DNA of 64,000 nucleotides from Streptomyces clavuligerus (GCF_005519465.1 NZ_CP027858.1:3844001-3908000); one strand, 5' to 3'; positions 1 through 8,610 are shown, counted from the stretch's first letter. A program made the numbers and translations. The notes: generated by a model not told the origin, from the sequence alone.

Positions 1-437
1 TCCTCAGTCGTCGCGGTGAGGTGTGCCGGGACGGTGATGCTGTCGAGCTGCACCGCCGTGCCCGTGGTGACGGCCTCGTACAGGGTGTGGAGGTACTGCC
101 GAGCGGTGTCTCCCTTCCCGGCGCGGGCGTGGAGGCGAGCGAGATTGACGACCGGTTCGAGTGCCCGGATGGCGCTCTGGCCGGGGAGGGGGCAGGCCCA
201 GAGGTAGGCGTGGGCGTGCTGGTGGCACAGTTCCCGGGCCAGGGCGGGCAGGCCCAGGTCGGAGGCGATCAGGGCGGACTGGTTGTAGACGGCTGAGGCC
301 CGCACCGGATCGGCCTGTTGTACCGCTGTCTCGGAGAGGTCGAGCAGTCCGTGCACACGTTCGGCGAGCGGCAGGCAGGCGGGACGGGGCCGGGCAACGA
401 GGGGGAAGCGCCGGGCGATGGGGTCGTTCGGGTCCAT
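1..437 (-). CDS. Hypothetical helical protein, 3' end cut by window edge
   Basis: An open frame starts at ATG 437-435 and runs off the left edge with 145 codons visible and no stop. A GAAGGG ribosome site lies 4-9 nt upstream. The visible protein begins MDPNDPIARRFPLVARP and then becomes strongly helical, with alternating Ala/Leu helices such as ALARELCHQHAHAYLW and ARLHARAGKGDTARQYL, which look like tetratricopeptide-type helix pairs. It lies 31 nt downstream of the thiopeptide-type gene on the same strand, so it is probably the next gene of the lanthipeptide operon. I do not recognise a specific family. A role as a helical partner or regulator in the cluster is inference from position only. 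Confidence 0.7.
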   Translation of the reverse strand, partial: MDPNDPIARRFPLVARPRPACLPLAERVHGLLDLSETAVQQADPVRASAVYNQSALIASDLGLPALARELCHQHAHAYLWACPLPGQSAIRALEPVVNLARLHARAGKGDTARQYLHTLYEAVTTGTAVQLDSITVPAHLTATTE

Positions 438-468
438 GGGTCCCTTCTCTGCGAGCGGTCCGGTGTGG

Positions 469-1305
469 TCAGCGGCGCGTCCGGGCTGTACCGGAAGCGG
501 TGGGGCCCGTTGCGGCGGGGTCGGGACCGAAGACGACGTCTTTGGCCGTGGCGGCGAGGGCGGCCTGTGTGGCGTAGGGCAGACCCAGGCGGTTCCACGC
601 GAAGATCACGTGGTGCGCAAGGACGTCACGGAGTCCGCGATGGAGGGCTCCGGCAGCGGTGAGGCTGATCAGTTCGCGCCCCGTGGCGGTGTACGCGCGG
701 GCCCATTCCGTGGTGCGGGCGAGGAGGTCGTGGTCGTGGGACTGATCGTCCGTGTCCACGGTGATCAGCCGGTGTACGGCGGCACGCTGCCGGGCGGTGC
801 TCTGCTGGCCGGCGGGCGGGAGGCGGTGGGCGGCGACGCGGGCCCAGACGTCACCCTGCTCGTACCAGTCGAGGTCGGCCGCGCGCATCAGGGTGCTGCA
901 CAGCAGGAGGGATATCTCCCTCCGGTGCCCGCCTGCGGCTTCGTCGTCGCGGAGATGGGTGAGCAGACCGCGGCTGTCGTGGTGGAAGAAGCGGTGCGCC
1001 GTCTCCATGGCTTCGGCTCCGCCGAAGGCGTGGACTTCGGGTTCGTACACGATCGGGGTCCAGCCGGTGATGTGCCCGGCGGCGGCCAGGGCGTCCAGTT
1101 CCCGGCCGATCCGCAGGTGGGCACCGGTGGATGGGAGGTAGCGGAGTCGCCAGCACGGCCGTTTGCGGATGTGGAACCAGACGGTGATCGCGCCTTCGTT
1201 CTCGGCGGCGAACAGCAGGGGCGCGAGGTGGGCCAGAGCAGTGTGCTCGGCACGGGTCCAGTCAGGGAAGGCGATGTTCACCTGGTGCCACGCGGGGGTG
1301 TCCAA
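469..1305 (-). CDS. Thiopeptide-type bacteriocin biosynthesis protein (stand-alone SpaB_C-like)
   Basis: This 278-aa protein resembles the thiopeptide-type bacteriocin biosynthesis family (TIGR03891), which is related to the C-terminal elimination domain of LanB dehydratases. The family signature is visible near the N-terminus: HQVNIAFPDW, then a basic core RKRPCWRLRY at the place where LanB enzymes carry HLRLR, followed by VYEPEVHAFGG. The start is taken as TTG 1305-1303 because GGAG sits 6 nt upstream and no good ATG is available. The gene begins 17 nt after lanC. In related pathways such proteins remove glutamate from glutamylated Ser/Thr. Here LanB already has this domain, so the extra copy may have a different or assisting role (inference). 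Confidence 0.82.
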   Translation of the reverse strand: MDTPAWHQVNIAFPDWTRAEHTALAHLAPLLFAAENEGAITVWFHIRKRPCWRLRYLPSTGAHLRIGRELDALAAAGHITGWTPIVYEPEVHAFGGAEAMETAHRFFHHDSRGLLTHLRDDEAAGGHRREISLLLCSTLMRAADLDWYEQGDVWARVAAHRLPPAGQQSTARQRAAVHRLITVDTDDQSHDHDLLARTTEWARAYTATGRELISLTAAGALHRGLRDVLAHHVIFAWNRLGLPYATQAALAATAKDVVFGPDPAATGPTASGTARTRR

Positions 1306-1322
1306 GTCGTCTCCAGGGGTGT

Positions 1323-2552
1323 TCAGGCCAGGGCGAGGAAGGCGTCCCAGTACGGGGCGGAGGCGTGTCCGGTGCCGACGGTGTGCAGGACGAGGGCCGC
1401 TCCGGCAGCGCCGTCGAGGAGTTCGGATTCGTGGTCGGACCGGTCCAGTGCGGTCATCAACCGGTCGGCGATCTGCGGCAGTTCGGTCACGATGGCCGGG
1501 TTGCCCGTCTGGTCGGCCATGCGCCATGCGGCGTGGAGCAGGCCGGCCGTTCCGTGGCAGAGCCCGATCTCGGGCACCAGGTTCAGTTGGGCCGGGGCGC
1601 GCAGGGCCGCGAGCATCGCGTTCTCGGCGATGGTGACGCGGGTGGGTTCGCCCAGGGCGAGCCCGGCGAGCTGTTGGGCGCGGGCGGTGCCCGCCACGCC
1701 GTAGCACCAGGAGGGCCGGGGTCGGAGAGCCGGTTCGATGTGCCCACCGGCCGCTTGACCGGCCGTGATGAAGCCCGGCCACCAGGGTCCCGCCTCGTCG
1801 TCCTGCCGCCACCGGTCGGTCCAGGCGCAGATCCGGGCCACGGCGTCGGCCAGTCCGGGGACTTCGGCACCGCGCAGAAGGGCCAGGGACGTGACCGACA
1901 GGGTCGCGCCGATGCCGTGGGCCAGCCCAAAGTTCCCGTGGCCCCTGGGGAAGTCCGGAGTCGGCTCACCGCTGGGAGAGACGTCGGTCCACCACGCAGG
2001 CAGTGGTCCGCCCCGGCTGAGGGGTTCGGTCAGGCGGACGAGGTAGCCGAGCGTGTCTGCGGTGATCTCGTGGTCCGGGTGGCGGGCGAGGTGGTGGGCG
2101 GCGAACCCGGTGAGCCCGCGGATGAGGTCGAACTCCTTCATCGCGGGCCGTTCACCCCTGTCGATACGAGCGTGGGCCTCGGCCAGACGGCGCCGGGTGA
2201 GCGAGATGGTGGCGTCGTCCAGCTTCTTGAGCGCGTTGCGGTAGCGACCGGTCGAGCCTGCGGCGGTGTGCAGGAGGAAGGCGAGGGCGGGGGCACCGAG
2301 GTAGAGGCCGGCGTTGGGGGCGGCGGTCAGGTCGTCGGAGGCCGCCTGGAAGATCCAGGTGCGTGCGGTGTCCCAGTCGCCGTGTCCGGTGCGTGCCCGT
2401 ACGACGTGGAGGAGGGCGATGCCCGCCGCGCCTCCGGCCAGGGACTGCGGCCACGCCCGTCCGCCGTCGGCCCCGGATTCGGTGGGGCGCGGGTCGGCCA
2501 GCTCGGCGGCGATGGTGTCCGCGGCGCTGAGGGCTTTCGGTATCGGTCTCAT
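1323..2552 (-). CDS. lanC: Lanthionine synthetase C-like cyclase (LanC)
   Basis: This 409-aa protein is the expected length for a class I LanC cyclase, which catalyses addition of Cys thiols to dehydroalanine or dehydrobutyrine to form (methyl)lanthionine rings. The zinc ligands are present: Cys283 in SWCYG, and Cys332-His333 in LCHGTAG, closely matching the spacing of NisC (Cys284, Cys330, His331). A GHGNFGLAHG repeat motif and repeated Gly-rich turns fit the alpha/alpha barrel. The ATG at 2552 overlaps the lanB stop as ATGA, so translation is probably coupled to the dehydratase. It acts in the cytoplasm on the precursor encoded at 5640-5834. Confidence 0.93.
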   Translation of the reverse strand: MRPIPKALSAADTIAAELADPRPTESGADGGRAWPQSLAGGAAGIALLHVVRARTGHGDWDTARTWIFQAASDDLTAAPNAGLYLGAPALAFLLHTAAGSTGRYRNALKKLDDATISLTRRRLAEAHARIDRGERPAMKEFDLIRGLTGFAAHHLARHPDHEITADTLGYLVRLTEPLSRGGPLPAWWTDVSPSGEPTPDFPRGHGNFGLAHGIGATLSVTSLALLRGAEVPGLADAVARICAWTDRWRQDDEAGPWWPGFITAGQAAGGHIEPALRPRPSWCYGVAGTARAQQLAGLALGEPTRVTIAENAMLAALRAPAQLNLVPEIGLCHGTAGLLHAAWRMADQTGNPAIVTELPQIADRLMTALDRSDHESELLDGAAGAALVLHTVGTGHASAPYWDAFLALA

Positions 2553-5500
2553 GAGCCGGTCCTTCCTCGGGCGGTCCAGCTCAGTGCGGCGGCGCGGGCG
2601 AGGTGCAGACACTGGCCCTCGGCGTCGAGATCGATCCCGGCGACGCGGGTGTGGTGGAGATGCAGCAGCTCGGCCAGCAATACGTCCGCTTGAACCGTGC
2701 CTGCGGTATCGAGTACGGCCTTGTACTCGGCCAGGCTCTTGCGGCGCCGTGCCCATGTGGCGGTGATCCGTTCGCCGCCGGGCTGCCGGGTCAGGACACC
2801 GTGGTCGTACGGGTTCCCCAGGGCGACGGCCTGCTCGTATACGTCGCGGGCGGGCGCGGTGCTGGTGGTGCGGGCGCGGTTGATCAGCCAGGTCATCGCG
2901 TCGGCGGGGTTCCCGATCAGGCCGGTCGTGAGGTCGAGCATGCTGGCGGCGGTCAGAGCCTGCGCTGGGGGTCCGCCGGCCATCGCGCTGGACGCGATCT
3001 GCGCTGCGGCAGCCTCGGAATCCGCCGCGAAGAACCCCTCGGCCGCGTCGATCGCCGTCGGGCCGCCGAAGCGAGCGGTCTCGGGGAAGTCGGTGTCCCA
3101 CCGCACCCGCGAGATCAGCCCGGCCCGGCGGAGTGCCCGGGTCCAGCCGCCGATCGCCGCCGGGGCGCCCACGGCGTGGTCGGCCGGTACGACGAGGCGG
3201 AGGCGCAGGTGCTCGTCGGGATCGCGGTAGGGCAGGAACCACCACCGGGTTGTGCCACCGAGTTCCGCGAGCAGTTCGGGAAGGCGGCGCAGGATGCCGC
3301 CGTGGCGTTCGGGGCGGGCGTAGAGCTTGACGAGGAACCGGCCGTCGCAGCCGGGTAGATGACCGTATCCGTTCGCGGTTCCGGTCGCGCGGTCCAGCCA
3401 CCATGGTGCCTTCTGCCCTGGGCCGGTCCGGGTGAGGGGGACGACCAGCTCGTGGGGGCGCCCGCCGATCCACCCCGTATCCGGGGCCGCGTCCGCGCGG
3501 AGCACGGCGGTGCCGGAGCGCTGCACCTGCGCGCGCAGCAGGACCCGGTGCGCGGGTTCGTCCAGGTCGAGGCGGAGGCGCTGGTCACCGTCGCCGACAT
3601 ACGCCGTGCTCGGGGCGCCGACCTGCTCCCGCCACACGGCGAGGGAGGTGTCCCAAGCCGGTTGGTCCGCCTCGCGGCCGACGAGGTCGGCGGTCGTGAG
3701 CAGCCACCGTGCCGGGGACAGGGTCGTGCGCCCGTGGCGCACTGCGGGGAGGAACGGCAGCGTCGTCGCGGCGCCCCAGTCGAAGACCGCGCACGGGGTG
3801 CTCATCGCGTGGGTGGCTTCGGTGAGGAACCGGATCAGCGGATGGGTGCGGTGGACCGGCTCCACCGCGTTGAGGGTCACGAACTCCAGCGGGCGCTGCC
3901 GTGAGCGCGAGACGAGATAGAGGCGGTGGACGTCGGCGGTCACGGCTATGTCGTCCAGCGGCACCTGTTCGCCGTCGGGGTCGTGGTACTCGCCCCAGGT
4001 GAGGAGCGCGGGCATCACCGGCGGTACGCGGGCGACGTTCTCGGTGGAGGTGTGGAGCGGGGGCGCGGATATCTGTACGGGCAGAGTGCCGTCGGTGGCG
4101 GTCGCCGCCATCGCGTACGTCTTCGCCATCCGGTCGCGGTCGTCCGGGTCGAGGAGGTCGAGGAACCGTCCGGTCACGGTCCCGGCGGTACGGGACACTC
4201 CGGTGACCGCGAGCGTGAACTCTCCGTCCGCGAGGGCCTTGGTACTGGGGGCGCTGACACGGACGATCAGCTCCGTCGTCGGCTGGACACCGGTATCGGG
4301 GCCCGACTCGTCGAGTTCGGCGATCACGACGTCGTCCACGACGATCTCGTGTTGTCGGCGCAGGGCCGCGTTCTGTGCGAGCACCAGCAGTTTCCCGTCC
4401 CGCTCGGTCAGCGGGGTGTCGGCCGGGGCGGGCGGGCCGCCGAGGAACCCGGCCGGGTAGCCGAGGCCGGTGTCACCGTCCACGGCGTCGAGGACCGGTA
4501 CCAGAGCGCGCGGGCCGTACCGTTCGAGGAAGCGTCCGTGCCAGCTCGACCAGGCGCGGCTGAGGAAGGGCTGCCGGGCCAGCCGGACGAGTACCGTCGC
4601 GGCGCGGGCCGCCTCGTCGGCGACCGCGGTTGGGATCGTCGCTTCTCCGTCGATCCGCAGGTCGATCCCCGGCCTCGGCCCGGAGCCGGAGGCGAGCCCG
4701 GCCCAGTGTTCTCCGGTCCGGGGCCTGGACAGCGTGTCGGCCAGAGCCCGCACTCGCGCGACGGTGGCGGTGGTCGTGGGCACCCTCTCCGCTCCGGCGG
4801 CTTCAAGGGCTCCCAGGAGGTGGTTCAACGGGTTCGTCGCGGTAATCGGAGGGCGGAGGTTCGTGGTCAGGAACCGTTGGGCGGTCAGATCCGCCAGTAG
4901 CTTGCCGATGACCTCGGTCGGCACCCGGGGGAAGTCGCCGGCCAGTTCGGAGAGAAGGTCCGCGACCCGGATGGGACGGCGTGCCGCGTCCAGTGCGGAC
5001 CGGACGGGCGGGGTGGCACGGACTTGAACCCGGGCCGGGGCGCCGCCCGCGCTGCCGGGTCCCCGGTGGTCGAGCACCAGGTGGCCGTCCTTCTCTACCA
5101 CCAGGGCATGGGCCTGAACGGCCAGCAGGGGCAGTAGGGCGCGGTCTGCTTCCAGGTGCTCGATCGCCTCTGCGAGCCATACAGCGTCGGGCCTGACGAC
5201 GGCCCGGTGCCCGGTGCCGATGCGCACGCCTGCCGCGTCGCCTATCCATACCGGCGCCACTCCCGCGAAGAAGCCGAACGGGGTGGCCCGGCTCGATGCC
5301 CGCAGCAGATACCGCAGGACGGCGAACGTCGCCTTCCGTACGGCGGGGGCGGGCAGTTCCTTCCCGTCGCGGATGCCCTGTACGCGTTGTGCCAGTGCCG
5401 GGCTGGCCTGCTCCAGTGCTTCCGCGAAGCCAGGTATCCGAAGGGTTCGCTCCAGCCACGCCCGCCATGAACTGGTGTCTCCGTCCGGGTCGGGCCACGG

Positions 5501-5566
5501 CTGCGCGAGATCGTTCGAGGCCCAGGCTCCGGCCCGCAGAAGTGATGCGTCGAGGTACTCGTACAC
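2549..5566 (-). CDS. lanB: Class I lantibiotic dehydratase (LanB), full length
   Basis: This 1005-aa protein has both halves of a LanB. The N-terminal glutamylation domain shows RYLLRASSRATPFGFFAGV at residues 85-103. The C-terminal SpaB_C elimination domain shows the YRDPDEHLRLRL motif and the downstream YFPETARFGG-like block (here DFPETARFGG). LanB enzymes use glutamyl-tRNA to activate Ser/Thr of the precursor and then eliminate glutamate to give Dha/Dhb. The start is GTG 5566-5564 with GGGAG about 7 nt upstream. The gene lies 73 nt after the precursor gene with a hairpin between them, and ends in an ATGA overlap with lanC. Full length contrasts with the split dehydratases of thiopeptide pathways. 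Confidence 0.95.
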   Translation of the reverse strand: MYEYLDASLLRAGAWASNDLAQPWPDPDGDTSSWRAWLERTLRIPGFAEALEQASPALAQRVQGIRDGKELPAPAVRKATFAVLRYLLRASSRATPFGFFAGVAPVWIGDAAGVRIGTGHRAVVRPDAVWLAEAIEHLEADRALLPLLAVQAHALVVEKDGHLVLDHRGPGSAGGAPARVQVRATPPVRSALDAARRPIRVADLLSELAGDFPRVPTEVIGKLLADLTAQRFLTTNLRPPITATNPLNHLLGALEAAGAERVPTTTATVARVRALADTLSRPRTGEHWAGLASGSGPRPGIDLRIDGEATIPTAVADEAARAATVLVRLARQPFLSRAWSSWHGRFLERYGPRALVPVLDAVDGDTGLGYPAGFLGGPPAPADTPLTERDGKLLVLAQNAALRRQHEIVVDDVVIAELDESGPDTGVQPTTELIVRVSAPSTKALADGEFTLAVTGVSRTAGTVTGRFLDLLDPDDRDRMAKTYAMAATATDGTLPVQISAPPLHTSTENVARVPPVMPALLTWGEYHDPDGEQVPLDDIAVTADVHRLYLVSRSRQRPLEFVTLNAVEPVHRTHPLIRFLTEATHAMSTPCAVFDWGAATTLPFLPAVRHGRTTLSPARWLLTTADLVGREADQPAWDTSLAVWREQVGAPSTAYVGDGDQRLRLDLDEPAHRVLLRAQVQRSGTAVLRADAAPDTGWIGGRPHELVVPLTRTGPGQKAPWWLDRATGTANGYGHLPGCDGRFLVKLYARPERHGGILRRLPELLAELGGTTRWWFLPYRDPDEHLRLRLVVPADHAVGAPAAIGGWTRALRRAGLISRVRWDTDFPETARFGGPTAIDAAEGFFAADSEAAAAQIASSAMAGGPPAQALTAASMLDLTTGLIGNPADAMTWLINRARTTSTAPARDVYEQAVALGNPYDHGVLTRQPGGERITATWARRRKSLAEYKAVLDTAGTVQADVLLAELLHLHHTRVAGIDLDAEGQCLHLARAAALSWTARGRTGS

Positions 5567-5586
5567 CGGCGGCTCCCATCGTGGAG

Positions 5587-5620
5587 CGTGGTGCCCGGCC
5601 GCAGTCGGCCGGGCACCACG
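5587..5620 (-). terminator. Perfect hairpin between lanthipeptide precursor and lanB (attenuator)
   Basis: A perfect 14-bp inverted repeat (arms 5587-5600 and 5607-5620, 6-nt loop) lies 19 nt past the precursor stop and ends about 20 nt before the lanB start. There is no T-run after it on the minus strand. Such hairpins after a peptide gene usually allow partial readthrough, giving more precursor than enzyme, and protect the short precursor mRNA. That role is inferred from position. Confidence 0.75.
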
Positions 5621-5639
5621 GTTCAGGGCTTCGGGCCTG

Positions 5640-5834
5640 CTACGGGCAGGTGGTCGAGCAGGCGGACTCGCACGTCACGCCGCAGCCGTCGTCGGTCATC
5701 CGGATGAGCCGGTCGGCTGACGGGCCGGACTCCACGATCGAGACGTCCAGGTCCCAGTCCTCGAAGCTCCCTTCCTCGCCCGCGCCCTGCGGATGCGGCG
5801 CTATCGCCGCGTCTTCGATCTGCTGAACGGACAC
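5640..5834 (-). CDS. FxLD-type class I lanthipeptide precursor peptide
   Basis: The 64-aa peptide starts at GTG 5834-5832 with GGGAGG 6-7 nt upstream. An upstream in-frame ATG at 5873 has no such site. The leader carries WDLDVSIVES at residues 27-36, a variant of the F(N/x)LD box that LanB recognition domains bind. The C-terminal part has four Cys (51, 55, 59, 63) and seven Ser/Thr (39, 47, 54, 57, 60, 61, 62), enough for up to four thioether rings, ending STTCP. Asp48-Asp49-Gly50 lies immediately before the first Cys. An Asp-Gly step readily forms succinimide and is a plausible target of the adjacent methyltransferase. The exact leader cleavage site cannot be read from the sequence. Confidence 0.92.
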   Translation of the reverse strand: MSVQQIEDAAIAPHPQGAGEEGSFEDWDLDVSIVESGPSADRLIRMTDDGCGVTCESACSTTCP

Positions 5835-5909
5835 AACAACCTCCCTGATAGTTGGGTGGTGCGAATGCCCCATGCCTCCACGACGACGAAGCGGCGGGGG
5901 CCGGGGAGC

Positions 5910-7130
5910 CTACGACCAGGAGAAGGCGACGGCGCCGAGCCGCTTCGCCACGACCCCCTGGGACGGTTCGGCCGTACCGGCGGGCAGCGGCCGGTACGCG
6001 ATACGGGCCGCGCCGCGCCGCTGGTGGTCCGACGCCCACCGACGCAGCAGTTCGACGTAGCGGGCCGCGACGGCTTCGGCGTCGGGGCCGTGGGCTAGGA
6101 CCCCGCTCTCGAAGCCGCCGGTCTCCTCGTTCTGCCGCTTGGTGCGGTACGCGAAGCTGCCGCCGCTGACCAGCGTCGGCACTCCACGCGTCACCGAGAG
6201 CGCGAGGAGTCCCTGATCGACCAGGTCCTTGCTGCCGTGGAGCATCACCATCTCCGGCGTGTTCGTCACCAGGAACAGCTCCAGCTCGTCCGGCAGATCG
6301 AACGCCGCCCCGGACCACACCTCCAGCCGGGGCGAGCGCACGGCGGCGGCCAGCGCGTCGGTGTCGAAGTCCTGCTTCTGGTCGTCCACGCGCAGCGCGA
6401 GGCCGTCGGTGATGTGGACGAGCCGCTCGGTGTACGCGCTGGCCCCCTGCATGGGCACGAAGCCGCACAGGCGGTAGCTGTCACTGACCAGCTCTGCTTC
6501 GGGGCCGGCGGCGCGGTCGAACGCGATCGACCGGGTGAGTCCGCGCATCCGGAGCGGGACGACGATCCGGCCCCGGTCGGAGAGCTGGTCCAGCCACGCC
6601 GACGGGATGTCCCAGGCCCCGGCGGTGACGATGATGCGGTCGAAGGGTGCCAGCTCCGGCACCCCGGCGGCGGCGTCCGCCCGCACCACCTCGACCTGCT
6701 CGTACCCCGCCGCGTCCAGGCACTTCCGGGCCCGCTCGACGATCTCCGCGTCGATGTCCACCGAGATCGACGCGCCCTCCTTGCCGACGAGTTCGGCGAT
6801 CAGCGCGGCGTTGTAGCCGCCCGAGCCGACCTCCAGGACCCGCATCCCGGGTTCGATCCCGGCCTGCTCCAGCATCACCGCCTGGATGTGGGTGGCCGAC
6901 AGCGAGCTGAGCGCCGTGCCGTCCTCGTCCCGCTTGATCACCAGAGCCTGGTTGGCGGCGTACGCGGCCTTCAGCGGCTCGCCGACGGCGAACAGATGCC
7001 GGGGCACCGCCGCCACCGCGTCGGCGACGGAATCGGAGGTGATCGCCCCAAGATTCCGCAGTTCACGCACCATCGCCGCCCGCAACGAGGCCGCTTCCTC
7101 ATCGATGTTCTTGTCTCGTACCGTAGTCAC
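5910..7130 (-). CDS. FxLD-system protein L-isoaspartyl-type O-methyltransferase
   Basis: This 406-aa enzyme has an N-terminal PCMT (protein L-isoaspartate O-methyltransferase) fold, with SAM motif I VLEVGSGGYNA at residues 98-108 and motif DRIIVTAGAWDIPSAW typical of the family. It also has a C-terminal extension of about 190 residues seen in methyltransferases of FxLD lanthipeptide systems (TIGR04364). Related enzymes such as OlvSA methylate an Asp of the cyclised lanthipeptide, leading through succinimide to isoaspartate. The gene is directly upstream of the precursor (75 nt gap) on the same strand, so the peptide is the likely substrate. The start is GTG 7130 with only a weak ribosome site. 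No other cellular PCMT role is suggested by the context. Confidence 0.9.
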   Translation of the reverse strand: MTTVRDKNIDEEAASLRAAMVRELRNLGAITSDSVADAVAAVPRHLFAVGEPLKAAYAANQALVIKRDEDGTALSSLSATHIQAVMLEQAGIEPGMRVLEVGSGGYNAALIAELVGKEGASISVDIDAEIVERARKCLDAAGYEQVEVVRADAAAGVPELAPFDRIIVTAGAWDIPSAWLDQLSDRGRIVVPLRMRGLTRSIAFDRAAGPEAELVSDSYRLCGFVPMQGASAYTERLVHITDGLALRVDDQKQDFDTDALAAAVRSPRLEVWSGAAFDLPDELELFLVTNTPEMVMLHGSKDLVDQGLLALSVTRGVPTLVSGGSFAYRTKRQNEETGGFESGVLAHGPDAEAVAARYVELLRRWASDHQRRGAARIAYRPLPAGTAEPSQGVVAKRLGAVAFSWS

Positions 7131-7178
7131 TTCGTCACCCTACCGATCGCATTTCGTGGTCCTGCCCCATCACGGAAA

Positions 7179-7694
7179 TCAACGAGATTCCCCCAGCAGA
7201 CCGCCCGGAATCGGCCCGTTCCTGCGCGCGGAGCCACCCGGAGCTGCACCCTGATCAGGACTGTTGGTGGCGGCGTCCAAGTACTGCTGAACAGGCAGAT
7301 AGAGCCCGTCGGGTATGTAGTGGAAAACGTCGCGGAGCGGCACCCACCTGATGTCCGCGACCTCCTTCGGTGCGGCACAGTGGGCGGTGCCGGACTGGAT
7401 CACGCAGGCGAAGTAGACAATACGAACGCCGGTCGCCGGGTGGGTTCGTTCCCTCAGCTGTTCCGTGACGGTGACGACGAGGCCGGTCTCTTCCTTCACC
7501 TCCCGTACGACGGCGTCCGCGGAGAACTCGCCCGGCTCGACCTTCCCGGCCGGGAACTGCCAGGTGAGCGAACCCTCGGGCACCCGCCGCTTGACGAGCA
7601 GAAGGCATCCGTTCTGAAGGATCACCCCAGCCGCCACCCTGATGGCCTGGTGGTTGTCGGGGGATGGTGATGTCACCTTCTCCATGGCCTTCAC
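7179..7694 (-). CDS. Nudix hydrolase
   Basis: This 171-aa protein contains a complete Nudix box, with G-x5-E beginning GKVEPGE followed by REVKEETGL, matching GX5EX7REUXEEXGU in spacing. Nudix enzymes cleave nucleoside diphosphates linked to another moiety and need Mg2+ bound by the box glutamates. The substrate cannot be read from the sequence. The GTG start at 7694 lies 1 nt after the stop of the phosphatase-fold gene. An ATG at 7685 is an alternative. It is 48 nt upstream of the lanthipeptide methyltransferase, so it may be cotranscribed with the cluster, but a biosynthetic function is unproven. Confidence 0.88.
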   Translation of the reverse strand: MKAMEKVTSPSPDNHQAIRVAAGVILQNGCLLLVKRRVPEGSLTWQFPAGKVEPGEFSADAVVREVKEETGLVVTVTEQLRERTHPATGVRIVYFACVIQSGTAHCAAPKEVADIRWVPLRDVFHYIPDGLYLPVQQYLDAATNSPDQGAAPGGSARRNGPIPGGLLGESR

Positions 7695-7695
7695 C

Positions 7696-8610
7696 TCACC
7701 CGACGGCGAGGGCGCCGACCGGCAGCCGGTTGAGGATGTCCGCGAGCCGGTCGCCGTCGAGGGTGAGCCGGACGACGTGGTGGTCCGACATCAGCAGCGG
7801 TACGGGGATGACGTCCACGTCCGTGACGGCGGGCAGCAGCTCGGCGGTGACGTACACGCGGTCGACCCGGGCGTCCGGGCCGTGCGTCTCGCAGGCGTCC
7901 ACCGTGGGGGCCACGGCGTCGGTGCTTCCTCCCGGTCGGTCGGCGTGGTGCTGGGCGACGTCGTGGAGTCCGGCGGTGTAGAGGACTTCGTCCGGGCGGG
8001 TGTCCATCCGCCGTCCCTGCGGGGTGGGGTAGGAGCGGTGGGCCCGGTGCGGCTCGTCGGCGATGGCGTCCAGGACCGGCAGCGGGGGTTCGTCCAGTCC
8101 GCTGGGCTCGGGGTAGCTGTTGGTGTCCCCGCCGAGGAGCGCCGGGATGCGTACGGTGTCGCCCTCCGGGGTGGTCCATCGCTTGTCGGCCCAGGTGGTC
8201 AGCCACTCGGCCTCGGCCATCCGGGCGGTGCCGGAGGCGTAGTTGAGGTGGAAGGAGCCGACGACCATGGGCAGGGCGTCGTGGCCGGCGGGCAGGTAGC
8301 GCATGGTGAGGGCGGTCGGCGGCAGGGTCCACAGGGGGCCGGTCTGCGGCCAGGTCCGTACGGTGCGGAACACGGTCTGGTCGGCGAAGACGGCGGTGCA
8401 GGAACCAGGGCCGAGCCAGCCCCGCATGCCGAGGGTCTCCTCCAGCTCGTACATGACCGCGGCGCCGTTCTCGTCCGCGCCGGGCATCTCTTGGCGGAGT
8501 ACGAGCGCCGGGTTGTCCATGGCGAGGAGTTCGTGGGCCTTCAGGCGCAGGGCGGGGTCCTGTTTGCCGTTCCGTTCCAGGTTCCAGCAGTGGACCGTGA
8601 TCTCGGGCAT
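7696..8610 (-). CDS. Endonuclease/exonuclease/phosphatase-fold hydrolase
   Basis: This 304-aa protein has the EEP superfamily signatures: an N-terminal TVHCWNLERNG strand-turn, a metal/active-site GGDTNS around residue 160, and a C-terminal MSDHHVVRL with the conserved SDH. The family includes Mg2+-dependent nucleases and phosphodiesterases. The N-terminal catalytic Glu may be the one in LRQEMPG. No signal peptide is visible, so it is probably cytoplasmic. It is followed after 1 nt by the Nudix gene, a tight pairing that suggests both act on related phosphoanhydride or nucleic-acid substrates (inference). The DUF574 gene is 106 nt upstream. Confidence 0.85.
   Translation of the reverse strand: MPEITVHCWNLERNGKQDPALRLKAHELLAMDNPALVLRQEMPGADENGAAVMYELEETLGMRGWLGPGSCTAVFADQTVFRTVRTWPQTGPLWTLPPTALTMRYLPAGHDALPMVVGSFHLNYASGTARMAEAEWLTTWADKRWTTPEGDTVRIPALLGGDTNSYPEPSGLDEPPLPVLDAIADEPHRAHRSYPTPQGRRMDTRPDEVLYTAGLHDVAQHHADRPGGSTDAVAPTVDACETHGPDARVDRVYVTAELLPAVTDVDVIPVPLLMSDHHVVRLTLDGDRLADILNRLPVGALAVG

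Noticed and set aside
5025..5045. A tRNA T-arm-like GGACTTGAACCCGGG in lanB
   Set aside because: It lies within the intact lanB reading frame, cannot be extended to a cloverleaf and does not match the 3' end of tRNA-Thr. It is not an attachment site.
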